A stretch of 16,474 nt of DNA, from positions 1 through 16,474 of the forward strand of contig JBGTDX010000052.1 in assembly GCA_041748075.1 (NCBI GenBank). The letters are read 5' to 3'. The stretch comes from JBGSYJ01 sp041748075 (GTDB lineage: Bacteria > Acidobacteriota > Thermoanaerobaculia > Gp7-AA8). The stretch's first letter is position 1. Each line of letters opens with the position of its first letter. The translations under genes and the position numbers were made by a program. Below are positions 6,945-14,825 of this stretch, one piece after another. The notes beneath the pieces were generated by a model that saw only the letters and a program-made list of their open reading frames with translations, had not been told where the DNA came from and did not search any database.

Positions 6945-7859
6945 ATGCCCACTGACCGCGCTGTCCAGCCGAAGTGGATGTCCGGCGAGGCGCGGGCGGC
7001 GCTCTGGTTCCTCGCGCCTGCGCTCACACTCCTTCTTGTCTTCTTCTTCGTTCCGGTTTTCGCCGCGTTCCTTCTCAGCATCACCGACTTTGACATCTAC
7101 GCCCTCGGCGACATCAACAACCTCCGTTTCGTCGGCCTGAAGAATTACATCGAGCTTCTCAACGCACCGATCTTCTGGAAAGCGTTGCGCAACACCCTTT
7201 ACTTCGCCTTCATTGGCGGACCTCTCACGGTGGCCGTTTCCCTCAGCGCGGCGCTCCTGGTCAACTCGAAGCTAGCGCGGTGGAAAGGGATGTTCCGAAC
7301 GATTTTCTTCGCGCCGGTTGTAACGACACTCGTAGCGGTGGCGATCGTCTGGCGTTACCTCTACCATCCCCGCTTCGGCCTCTTGAACCAGTTCCTCGGT
7401 TACATCGGCATCGAACCGATCGACTGGCTGGGAGATCCTCGCTTCGCGATGCCCGCGATCATCCTGCTCGCCGTCTGGAAGAACTTCGGCTACAACATGA
7501 TCATCTTCGTTGCAGGGCTGCAGAACATCTCCGAGGAGTTGTACGAAGCGGCAAGAATCGATGGCGCAGGGCCGTGGCAGCAGTTCCGTTTCATCACGAT
7601 TCCGATGCTCGCTCCGACGTTTCTCTTCGTCGGAATCGTCACGGCGATTGGCTACTTCCAGCTCTTCGCCGAGCCATACGTCATGACGCCCGACGGAGGT
7701 CCGCTCAACAGCACGCTCTCGGTCGTCATGCTGATGTATGAACAGGGCTTCCGCTGGTGGAACATGGGCTACGCAGCGTCCGTGGCATTCGTGCTGTTCA
7801 CCATCATCGCGGTCGCAACCGCGATTCAGTTCAGACTGCAGAAAGCGAGGCAGTCATGA
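6945..7859 (+). CDS. Carbohydrate ABC transporter permease, MalF/UgpA type
   Basis: The 304-residue protein is an inner-membrane permease with about six membrane helices, the first at about residues 19-47. The EAA loop that contacts the ATPase is plain at about 201-220 (EAARIDGAGPWQQFRFITIP). Length and motif match the MalF/UgpA/LacF group. The ATG at 6945 is preferred because further upstream the frame runs into heptamer repeats; its RBS is weak, which, with the hairpin element just upstream, suggests low expression. Its stop overlaps the start of the second permease by 4 bases (ATGA). It should import the oligosaccharide bound by the upstream lipoprotein. No ATPase gene is in the window, so a shared MsmK/UgpC-type ATPase encoded elsewhere is likely. 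Confidence 0.95.
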   Translation: MPTDRAVQPKWMSGEARAALWFLAPALTLLLVFFFVPVFAAFLLSITDFDIYALGDINNLRFVGLKNYIELLNAPIFWKALRNTLYFAFIGGPLTVAVSLSAALLVNSKLARWKGMFRTIFFAPVVTTLVAVAIVWRYLYHPRFGLLNQFLGYIGIEPIDWLGDPRFAMPAIILLAVWKNFGYNMIIFVAGLQNISEELYEAARIDGAGPWQQFRFITIPMLAPTFLFVGIVTAIGYFQLFAEPYVMTPDGGPLNSTLSVVMLMYEQGFRWWNMGYAASVAFVLFTIIAVATAIQFRLQKARQS

Positions 7860-8677
7860 ATCGCAACGCGGGCACGCTGTTGATTCACGCGGCGCTGATC
7901 GTCAGCTCGATCTTCACGATCTTTCCGCTCCTCTGGATGATCTCAGCCTCTCTCATGCCGACGGGTGAGGCGATGATGTATCCCCCGCGGCTCTTTCCGA
8001 GCAGCGTCACCTTCGAGCACTATCGCGACATCTTCACCCGGCTCAACCTCGGGCGATCATTTCTCAACAGCACACTCGTGGCGCTCACCGTCACTTCGAT
8101 TTCACTTCTCGTCAACTCGATGGCCGGTTACGCGTTTGCGAAGCTGCGATTCCGCCGCCGCAATACTCTATTTGCCATTCTCGTCGGCGCGCTGGTGATC
8201 CCGACTCAGGTCGGCATGCTCCCTTTGTTCCTGATGCTCAAGTCGATCGGGCTGGTGAACACTTACGCCGGCGTCGTGATCCCGGGCCTCGCGAGCATCT
8301 TCGGGATCTTCCTCATCCGGCAGTTCATGCTTTCGATCCCGGACGAGCTGCTCGACGCGGCGCGTATCGACGGCGCATCCGAGTTTCAGATCTACTGGTC
8401 GATCGTCCTTCCGCTGGCGCGACCTATCCTGGTTACGCTGGCCATCTTCACCTTCATGACGAGCTGGAACGATTTCATGTGGCCCTTGATCGTTCTGGTC
8501 GATGACAGCCGCTACACACTGCCGGTATCGCTTGCGAATCTCGTCGGCGAGCACGTGCAGGACACCGAGCTGATGATGGCGAGCTCGGTGCTGACGGTTC
8601 TCCCGGTTCTGATCCTGTTCCTCGCCCTGCAACGCCACTACATCGCCGGCCTCATGGTCGGCAGTGTCAAGGGATGA
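7856..8677 (+). CDS. Carbohydrate ABC transporter permease, MalG/UgpE type
   Basis: The 273-residue protein is the partner permease. It has about six membrane helices, with the first at about residues 8-31 and the last at about 245-258. The EAA-type loop is at 167-186 (DAARIDGASEFQIYWSIVLP). The C-terminal GLMVGSVKG is typical of MalG/UgpE-family sugar permeases. The start is the ATG at 7856, overlapping the stop of the previous gene (ATGA), so translation is probably coupled. It is expected to pair with the 6945-7859 product in the membrane. The stop is followed within 3 bases by a heptamer array. Confidence 0.96.
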   Translation: MNRNAGTLLIHAALIVSSIFTIFPLLWMISASLMPTGEAMMYPPRLFPSSVTFEHYRDIFTRLNLGRSFLNSTLVALTVTSISLLVNSMAGYAFAKLRFRRRNTLFAILVGALVIPTQVGMLPLFLMLKSIGLVNTYAGVVIPGLASIFGIFLIRQFMLSIPDELLDAARIDGASEFQIYWSIVLPLARPILVTLAIFTFMTSWNDFMWPLIVLVDDSRYTLPVSLANLVGEHVQDTELMMASSVLTVLPVLILFLALQRHYIAGLMVGSVKG

Positions 8678-8679
8678 GG

Positions 8680-8707
8680 CGAATGACGAATGACGAGTGA
8701 CGAATGA
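8680..8707. repeat. Four-unit heptamer array CGA(A/G)TGA
   Basis: Four contiguous 7-bp units, CGAATGA, CGAATGA, CGAGTGA and CGAATGA, start 3 bases after the permease stop. The last unit contains the ATG that opens the 8704-12111 frame. It has the same unit length and copy number as the arrays at 6758, 6903 and 10159, but an unrelated unit sequence. Confidence 0.85.
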
Positions 8708-11700
8708 CGAAGAGAGCGGCTCAACCTTTTAAAGAAAGCGTTGACCGGCGCGTGCTCTCCCTCGCCCCGCGTGAGCGGGGAGAGGGTGGCGAGCCTGCGA
8801 GCCGGGTGAGGGGCGTTGCATCCGCTCCCCTGTCCAGGACCGGCGCGGTTTTGCCGCCCCTCTCCCCTGCCCCACTCCCCGCTCACGCGGGGCGAGGGGT
8901 TCTGGTTTTCGCGTTCCTGGTTTTTTTACTCGCCCCGTCTCTCGGCGCGCAGTCGCCTGTCGTCATCGACAACTTCGACGGCCCGAACGACTGGATCGCG
9001 GCGCCCTCTGATGGAGTCTCCCTGGCCATCGGTCGCGATGCCGGCCGCAGGGGCCAGGCGATGCGGCTCGACTACGACTTCCAGGGTGGAGGAGGCTACG
9101 CGATCGCGCGCAAACCGATCGCACTCGACCTGCCGGAGAACTACGAAATCACCTTCTGGATTCGCGGTGATTCCCCCGTCAACACGCTCGAGTTCAAGGT
9201 GCTCGATCCGACGGGTGAGAACGTCTGGTGGGTCAACAATCGCGACTTTTCATTCCCCGCCGAGTGGACGCGCATGCGCATCAAACGGCGGAACCTGAGC
9301 TTCGCCTGGGGACCGGCCAGAGACCAGGAGATCAGGCGGACTTCCGGCCTCGAGATCGTCATCACGGCGGCAACGGGAGGAAAAGGAACCGTCTGGATCG
9401 ACGACTTCACCTTCACGCCACTCGAACCGGAACGGCCTTACGATCTCGCCCCGGAGCTCACTGCATCGTCCGGGCGAACGGCGGCACGGCTCGCGCTGGA
9501 TGGGAACCCTGATACCGAATGGCGCAGCAACGCTTCCGCCCGCCAGTCGATTGACATCGACTTTCTCCGAAGGCGGGAGTTCGGCGGCATCGTCATCGAG
9601 TGGGGCACAGAAGACTTCGCGCGCACCTACGAGGTGCAGTTCTCCGAGGACGGGAAGCGATGGGACACGGTGCGGCGCGTCGAGAACGGTGGCGGTGGCC
9701 GCGACTACCTCTTCATGCCCGAGTCCGACAGCCGTTACGTGAGGCTCAACCTCGTCGAAAGCAGTCGCGGTCGCGGTTATGCGATCCGCGAGATCCGGAT
9801 CGAGCCGCTCGAGTTCGCGCAGTCACGAACGGAATTCTTTCGCCGTATCGCGTCCGAAGCCCCGCGCGGCACCTACCCGAAATACTTTCAGAACGTCCAG
9901 TCCTACTGGACCATCGTCGGCGTTGCCGCCGATGACCGTGAAGCGCTCATCAATGAGGAAGGTGCCATCGAGATCGGCGCCGGCGGCTTCTCGCTCGAAC
10001 CGATGCTCACTCTATCCCCCTCTCCCGGCGGGAGAGGGGTAAGGGGTGAGGGGCCTTCAGTGATACCGAAACTCGTCACGTGGGCCGATGCAACATCAAT
10101 CACCCAATCCCTCGAAAACGGCGAGCTCCCGATCCCAACCGTGGAGTGGAACGTAGCTACTCACAACTCAGAACTCAGAACTCAGAACCGGGAGGGTCCG
10201 GGTGGGCTCAGGCTCGCCGTAACAACATGGGATTCCGGCCAGCCCAGACACTCGGTGATCTGGGTCCGCTACCGCATCAAGAATGAAACCGGAAGACCGC
10301 AGAGAGGCTCGCTGCACGTCGCGATCCGGCCCTTCCAGGTCAATCCGCCCTGGCAGTTCCTCGCCGTCATCGGAGGTGCCTCACAGATTTCGAACATTGC
10401 GCACGATGGTGAGTTCATCGACGTCGACGAACGGACGATCGTGCCACTCACACCCCTCATCTCGTTCGGAGCCGCAACATTCGATCAGGGAGATGTCGTT
10501 GCCGGCCTTCGAGAGGGATCTCTACCCTCCTCGCAGAGCGTCGAGGACGACTTCTCTGCAGCTTCGGGCCTGATGACATGGAACTTCGATCTCGCGCCCG
10601 GAGCATCGCAGGAATTCGTGCTCGCCGTGCCTCTCTGGGAACGCCCGGCAGCGCTCCGCGGCAATCTCACTCCCGCTGCGGCGTCGGCGAGAGCCGAGGA
10701 CGAGTTGACGGCCGCGCGCGTTGGGTGGGAGTCGCAGCTCGCGCGCGTGGAGATTAAGCTTCCGGAAAGTGCGAGCTACCTTGCGCGCACGATTCGCAGC
10801 AATCTGGCCTACATCCTCATCAACATCGATGGTCCGCGCATCCAGCCGGGCTCGCGTTCCTACGACCGCTCCTGGATCCGTGACGGTGCCCTGACCTCCG
10901 CAGCACTCCTCCGACTCGGACATGCCGAAGAGGTCGTTCGTTTCCTCGAATGGTACGCCGGCTTCCAGTATCCCAGCGGGAAGATCCCCTGCTGTGTCGA
11001 TGCGCGAGGCGCCGATCCCGTGGACGAACACGACAGCCACGGCCAGTTCATCTACCTGACGATGGAGACCTACAAGTTCACGCGCGACCGCACGCTGCTC
11101 CTGAAGATGTGGCCGCACGTGGTCCGCACCGTCGACTTCATCGACTCTCTCAGGCAGCTCCGCCGCACGCCGGAGTATCAGACTCCCGAGAAGCTGGCGT
11201 ACTACGGGCTCGTGCCGGAATCGATCAGCCACGAGGGTTACTCGGCCAAGCCGATGCATTCCTACTGGGACACTTTCTTCATTCTGAAAGGATTGAAGGA
11301 CGCAGTCGAGATGGCCGCAATCCTCGAACGTCCCGAAGAACGAAAACGCTTCGCCACGATCCGCGACGAGTTCCAGAAGGATCTCTACGCGTCCATCGAC
11401 CGCGCGATGGCGATGCACGGGATCGACTACATCCCCGGTTCTGTCGAGCTGGGAGACTTCGACGCGACCTCGACTACGATTGCCGTTTCCCCCGTCGACG
11501 AATTCCCCAACCTTCCGCAGCCTGCGCTGCAGCGGACATTCGACAAGTACTATGAGAACTTCGTTGCGCGACGCGATGGTCAGCTCGAATGGGATGCCTA
11601 CACGCCGTACGAATGGCGCGTGGCCGGCACTTTCATCCGGCTCGGGCAGAAAGAGCGCGCGCACGAACTGATCGAATTCTTCTTCGGCGACTCACGACCT

Positions 11701-12111
11701 CCGGGCTGGAACCATTGGGCCGAGGTCGTTTTCGATGATCCTGCAACGCCAAAGTTCATTGGGGACATGCCTCACACCTGGGTCGGCTCGGACTTCATCC
11801 GATCGATCCTCGACATCTTCGCGTACGAAAGAGAAGACGATCAATCACTGGTTCTCGGTGCAGGAATCCCGATGGAATGGCTGCGTGGAACGACGGGAGT
11901 CCGGATTGCGCAACTGCGCACGCCCTACGGTCCACTCACGTACTCGATGCTCGAGGAAGCCGGAGCGATCCGGGTGCATATCGAAGACGGACTGCGCCTC
12001 CCCTCGGGAGGAATCGTCGTGATCTCGCCGGCCGACGGCAGCGAGACAGTGGTTCGAGCGCTGCCGGCAGACATCCGGCTGAACGTGCCGCCGAGGAGAT
12101 CCGGCGAATGA
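8704..12111 (+). CDS. Large secreted protein: carbohydrate-binding domain, discoidin (F5/8C) domain and alpha-toroid glycosidase-like domain
   Basis: The frame encodes 1135 residues. Residues 1-65 are mostly read from heptamer and GC-hairpin repeats. A signal-like segment follows, VLVFAFLVFLLAPSLGAQ (66-83), probably cleaved after Ala82. The true start is uncertain: ATG 8704 is the only ATG giving this segment basic residues upstream, and a CTG at 8902 is also possible. Residues about 86-240 look like a jelly-roll carbohydrate-binding domain (VVIDNFDG start, VWIDDFTFTPLE end). Residues about 246-370 resemble a discoidin/F5-8 type C domain. Residues about 690-1080 resemble an alpha/alpha-toroid glycosidase: YDRSWIRDGA (720-729), DEHDSHGQ (774-781), LEWDAYTPYEWR (961-972), GWNHWAEVVF (1001-1010) and MPHTWVGSD (1022-1030). 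Two repeats are read in frame at about 434-450 and 486-495. The product is likely periplasmic or surface exposed. I recognise similar discoidin-domain proteins from Acidobacteriota but know of no assigned activity. Confidence 0.75.
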   Translation: MTKRAAQPFKESVDRRVLSLAPRERGEGGEPASRVRGVASAPLSRTGAVLPPLSPAPLPAHAGRGVLVFAFLVFLLAPSLGAQSPVVIDNFDGPNDWIAAPSDGVSLAIGRDAGRRGQAMRLDYDFQGGGGYAIARKPIALDLPENYEITFWIRGDSPVNTLEFKVLDPTGENVWWVNNRDFSFPAEWTRMRIKRRNLSFAWGPARDQEIRRTSGLEIVITAATGGKGTVWIDDFTFTPLEPERPYDLAPELTASSGRTAARLALDGNPDTEWRSNASARQSIDIDFLRRREFGGIVIEWGTEDFARTYEVQFSEDGKRWDTVRRVENGGGGRDYLFMPESDSRYVRLNLVESSRGRGYAIREIRIEPLEFAQSRTEFFRRIASEAPRGTYPKYFQNVQSYWTIVGVAADDREALINEEGAIEIGAGGFSLEPMLTLSPSPGGRGVRGEGPSVIPKLVTWADATSITQSLENGELPIPTVEWNVATHNSELRTQNREGPGGLRLAVTTWDSGQPRHSVIWVRYRIKNETGRPQRGSLHVAIRPFQVNPPWQFLAVIGGASQISNIAHDGEFIDVDERTIVPLTPLISFGAATFDQGDVVAGLREGSLPSSQSVEDDFSAASGLMTWNFDLAPGASQEFVLAVPLWERPAALRGNLTPAAASARAEDELTAARVGWESQLARVEIKLPESASYLARTIRSNLAYILINIDGPRIQPGSRSYDRSWIRDGALTSAALLRLGHAEEVVRFLEWYAGFQYPSGKIPCCVDARGADPVDEHDSHGQFIYLTMETYKFTRDRTLLLKMWPHVVRTVDFIDSLRQLRRTPEYQTPEKLAYYGLVPESISHEGYSAKPMHSYWDTFFILKGLKDAVEMAAILERPEERKRFATIRDEFQKDLYASIDRAMAMHGIDYIPGSVELGDFDATSTTIAVSPVDEFPNLPQPALQRTFDKYYENFVARRDGQLEWDAYTPYEWRVAGTFIRLGQKERAHELIEFFFGDSRPPGWNHWAEVVFDDPATPKFIGDMPHTWVGSDFIRSILDIFAYEREDDQSLVLGAGIPMEWLRGTTGVRIAQLRTPYGPLTYSMLEEAGAIRVHIEDGLRLPSGGIVVISPADGSETVVRALPADIRLNVPPRRSGE
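8759..8786. repeat. Dispersed GC hairpin repeat, copy B (inside the large protein frame)
   Basis: CCCTCGCCCCGC (8759-8770) pairs with GCGGGGAGAGGG (8775-8786) with one mismatch around GTGA. A G-rich tail ending GGGTGAGGGGCGTTGC runs to about 8819. It encodes part of the odd N-terminus of the large secreted protein. Confidence 0.8.
8855..8899. repeat. Dispersed GC hairpin repeat, copy C (inverted)
   Basis: Read on the minus strand this is the same element as copy A, starting CCCCTCGCCCCGC and ending in the tail GGGGCAGGGGAGAGGGG. Copies B and C therefore form an inverted pair just upstream of the signal-peptide coding region. Replacement or extension of the original 5' end of the gene by these repeats would explain the long N-terminus. 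Confidence 0.8.
10007..10055. repeat. Dispersed GC hairpin repeat, copy D, inserted in frame within a coding region
   Basis: CCCCTCTCCC (10017-10026) pairs perfectly with GGGAGAGGGG (10030-10039) around GGC, followed by the family tail TAAGGGGTGAGGGG. The frame stays open through it and adds about residues 434-450, rich in Gly, Arg, Ser and Pro. Flanking protein sequence (GGFSLEP before, KLVTWAD after) reads as ordinary domain sequence. Confidence 0.8.
10159..10186. repeat. Four-unit heptamer array ACTCA(C/G)A within a coding region
   Basis: Units ACTCACA, ACTCAGA, ACTCAGA and ACTCAGA run without gaps and are read in frame as part of residues 486-495 of the large secreted protein. The array lies about 100 bp downstream of the in-frame hairpin copy D. 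Confidence 0.8.
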
Positions 12112-12130
12112 TCATCGATTCGATGAACGA

Positions 12131-12355
12131 GCGTGCCGCGCGCGCAGGCGCGCGATACAGTTTAGCCCCGGGCTTCGCCCGGGGTAGGTCAGAACGCACA
12201 CCCATCCGGCGGCCGCGAAGGCGGTCGCTACAGGACCGCCTTGCAGAGAGAGCTCTGGAGCGGCCGCCTTCGCGGCCGCGCTTGGTACTCGCGCCACGCC
12301 TGCCCCGGGCAGAGCCCGGGGCCAGAACTGTGTGGCGCGCCTGCGCGCGCCGCGG
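12131..12355. repeat. 225-bp compound element of nested inverted repeats
   Basis: An outer imperfect inverted repeat of about 50 bp (12131-12184 with 12303-12355) shares, in the same order, a GCGCGCGCAGGCGCGC segment, ACAGTT, and a CCCCGGGC/GCCCGGGG hairpin (left 12166-12184, loop TTC). An inner inverted repeat (12208-12233 with 12253-12280) shares GGCCGCGAAGGCGG followed by CGCT and CAG. No credible gene is present, although several frames stay open because of GC content. It fills most of the 330-bp gap before the GH94 gene. It resembles a REP-type compound element (BIME) or a transposase-less MITE; no flanking target-site duplication was recognised. Confidence 0.85.
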
Positions 12356-12441
12356 ATACCGGCCACCTCTCTCGCAGCCGAGGCTGATCAATCGCATTGG
12401 GATGACCGGCCCGTTCACTCCCCGTCCAATGAAGGAGCCTC

Positions 12442-14814
12442 ATGGCCCGCAGTAACGAATTCTTCCACAACACCTACGGCCACTTCTCAGCCGACGGCCG
12501 TGAATACATCATCACCGACGCGCGGACGCCGCGCCCCTGGGCGAACATCATCTCCAATCCGCGCCTCGGACTCGCGGTGAGCCAGACCGGCAGCGGCTTT
12601 ACGTGGATCGACAACTCGCAGCTTGCGACCATCAACAACTGGCAGCAGGATTTTGCGCAGGATGCCAGCGGAAAGTTCCTCTACCTGCGCGACAGCAGTT
12701 CCGGCGATCTCTGGTCGCTCTCGCCGTCCCCGGTGTGGGCGGGAATGGATACATTCGAGTGCCGCCACGGCATCGGATACACGACCTTCGCCGGCAGACG
12801 GAGCGGCATCGAAACCAGCTGGACTCTTTTCCCGCACGAGTCGGAAACGGTCGAGCTGTGGATCGTCACGCTGAAGAACGTCTCGGATGCTCCGCGCAGC
12901 CTCGAGCTCACCGGCTTTCTCGAATGGGCGTGCGGTGTCACGCCTGCTCCGCGTCGCGAGTTTCACAAGCTCTTCATCGAGACTGCCTACGACGCAGACC
13001 TTCACGCCGTGTTCGGCTGGAATCACATGTGGGACATTCCGTCGAAAGAGTGGGGACACTGGAACACCGACTTCCCATACGTCGCAGGCTTCGGCACTAC
13101 CGAGCCGCTCATCTCTGCCGAGGGTGAAAAGTCGGCGTTCCTTGGCAGATACGGCAGTCTCCGTTCTCCCGCCGCGCTCGCGCAGGATTCGTGGCGAGGG
13201 CTGTTCGGGATGCACTACGACCCGATCGCTGCGATGCGAACGAAAATCGAGCTGAAGGCCGGCGAGGAGAAACGCGTCGGCTTCGCGATCGCGGTCGACA
13301 AATCGCGGGACGCGTCCGCGGCGTTGCTTTCGACGTGGCTCGATGTGGCGAAGATGGATGCGGCGCTCGAAGAAGTGAAGCAATCGTGGGTCGAACGCCT
13401 CTCTTCCCACCGCATCGAAACTCCGGACAATCGGTTCGACTCGTTGATCAACGACTGGGTCCGCTACCAGGCCATCTCGTCCAGGATCTGGGGACGCGCC
13501 GGCTACTACCAGCAGAGCGGCGCGTATGGATTTCGCGATCAGCTGCAGGACTCGCAGATCTGGCTGACAATCGATCCGGCGCTCTGCCGGAAACAGATCA
13601 ACCTTCATGCGGCGCACCAGTTCGCTGACGGGTCCGTCTATCACTGGTGGCATCCGCTCTCCGAGCAGGGGCTCATCACGAAGATGACCGACGATCTGCT
13701 CTGGATGTCGTTCGTGACACCGAACTACATCCGTGAGACGGGCGACTTTTCGATTCTCGATGATCGATCCCCGTTTCTCGACGAAGAAACTCCGGCGACG
13801 CTCGAAGAGCATGTTCGCCGCGCCTTCGAGCGCGTCTTCAGCCGTAGCAGCGCGCGCGGGCTTCCGTTTATCGGAGCAGGCGACTGGAACGACGGCCTCT
13901 CAGCCGCTGGAATGAAGGAGAAGGGCGAGTCCATCTGGCTGGCGCACTTTCTCGCGGGATGCCTCGCTGAGTGGGCCGAAATCCATGAGCGCAGCGGAAA
14001 GGCGGCATTCGCGGCGGACTATCGGGAGCGGCGCAGGAAGCTCGTCGACGCAATCAACGAGCATGGATGGGATGGCGGCTGGTACTGGCGTGCCACACTC
14101 GACGACGGCAGCAGGATTGGCAGCGCAGCAAATCGCGTCGGAAAGATTTTTCTCAACGCGCAGACGTGGGCGATCCTCAACGACATCGCTCCGCCCGATC
14201 GAGCTGCACAGTGCATGGACGCGGTGCGGGAGCATCTAGTGCGTGACCCCGGTGCGCTTCTTCTCGCCCCGGCATACGACACGCCCGACGAACGGATCGG
14301 CTACATCACGCGCTACGCTCCGGGCCTGCGTGAGAATGGTGGCGTCTACACGCACGCGGCTACCTGGGCCATCGCAGCGGCGGCGAAGTCGAAAGATGCC
14401 GAGCTCACCGGACGTCTGCTCGAGGCCATCGATCCGACGAACAAGGATCCCGAACGCTACTGGGCGGAGCCGTATGTGCTGCCTGGCAACGTCGACGGTC
14501 CCGACTCGCCATGGTACGGCCGCGCGGGATGGACCTGGTACACGGGGTCGGCCGCCTGGTTGCAGCGAATCGTCTGCGAATGGGTGCTCGGCGTGCGGCC
14601 GGAATGGGAGGGCCTGTGCATCGATCCCTGTCTGCCGCCGTTATGGGACCGCGCACGGATGACGAGAACGTGGCGAGGTGCTACGTACGACATCACGATC
14701 GAGCGGGGCGGAGAGGGCACGGTCGTGAAGATGGATGGGCGGGAAGTTGAAGGCGGAGTGCTGCCTGCTCCGGAGAAGGGCCAGCATCATGAAGTCGTAG
14801 TGCGCGTGAAGTGA
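12442..14814 (+). CDS. GH94 family glycoside phosphorylase
   Basis: The 790-residue product has no signal peptide and is cytoplasmic. It opens with the GH94 N-terminal pattern (YGHFSADGREYIITDARTP, residues 12-30), continues with the beta-sandwich (SGDLWSLSPSPVWAGMDTFE) and the alpha/alpha toroid with YYQQSGAYGFRDQLQD (355-370), GSVYHWWHP (397-405) and GDWNDG (480-485). In characterised GH94 enzymes one Asp of the DWND segment is the general acid. Family members phosphorolyse cellobiose, cellodextrins, laminaribiose, chitobiose, cellobionate or 1,2-beta-oligoglucans, releasing sugar 1-phosphate. The GH144 neighbour suggests 1,2-beta-oligoglucan or sophorose. However, the length is that of disaccharide phosphorylases; 1,2-beta-oligoglucan phosphorylases are about 1100 residues as I recall. 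ATG 12442 has AAGGAG at 12432-12437. It is separated from the operon by the palindromic element, so it may have its own promoter. Confidence 0.92.
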   Translation: MARSNEFFHNTYGHFSADGREYIITDARTPRPWANIISNPRLGLAVSQTGSGFTWIDNSQLATINNWQQDFAQDASGKFLYLRDSSSGDLWSLSPSPVWAGMDTFECRHGIGYTTFAGRRSGIETSWTLFPHESETVELWIVTLKNVSDAPRSLELTGFLEWACGVTPAPRREFHKLFIETAYDADLHAVFGWNHMWDIPSKEWGHWNTDFPYVAGFGTTEPLISAEGEKSAFLGRYGSLRSPAALAQDSWRGLFGMHYDPIAAMRTKIELKAGEEKRVGFAIAVDKSRDASAALLSTWLDVAKMDAALEEVKQSWVERLSSHRIETPDNRFDSLINDWVRYQAISSRIWGRAGYYQQSGAYGFRDQLQDSQIWLTIDPALCRKQINLHAAHQFADGSVYHWWHPLSEQGLITKMTDDLLWMSFVTPNYIRETGDFSILDDRSPFLDEETPATLEEHVRRAFERVFSRSSARGLPFIGAGDWNDGLSAAGMKEKGESIWLAHFLAGCLAEWAEIHERSGKAAFAADYRERRRKLVDAINEHGWDGGWYWRATLDDGSRIGSAANRVGKIFLNAQTWAILNDIAPPDRAAQCMDAVREHLVRDPGALLLAPAYDTPDERIGYITRYAPGLRENGGVYTHAATWAIAAAAKSKDAELTGRLLEAIDPTNKDPERYWAEPYVLPGNVDGPDSPWYGRAGWTWYTGSAAWLQRIVCEWVLGVRPEWEGLCIDPCLPPLWDRARMTRTWRGATYDITIERGGEGTVVKMDGREVEGGVLPAPEKGQHHEVVVRVK

Positions 14815-14825
14815 GCAAACGAAAA

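Noticed and set aside
10522..11664. 380-codon minus-strand ORF opposite the large secreted protein
   Set aside because: It is antisense to the alpha-toroid motifs and looks like a shadow.
12112..12441. Small open frames in the gap before the GH94 gene
   Set aside because: They consist of translated palindromic repeat, rich in Arg, Ala and Gly, and both strands stay open for the same reason.
12487..13812. 441-codon minus-strand ORF opposite the GH94 gene
   Set aside because: It covers conserved GH94 sequence on the other strand and shows no independent family features.
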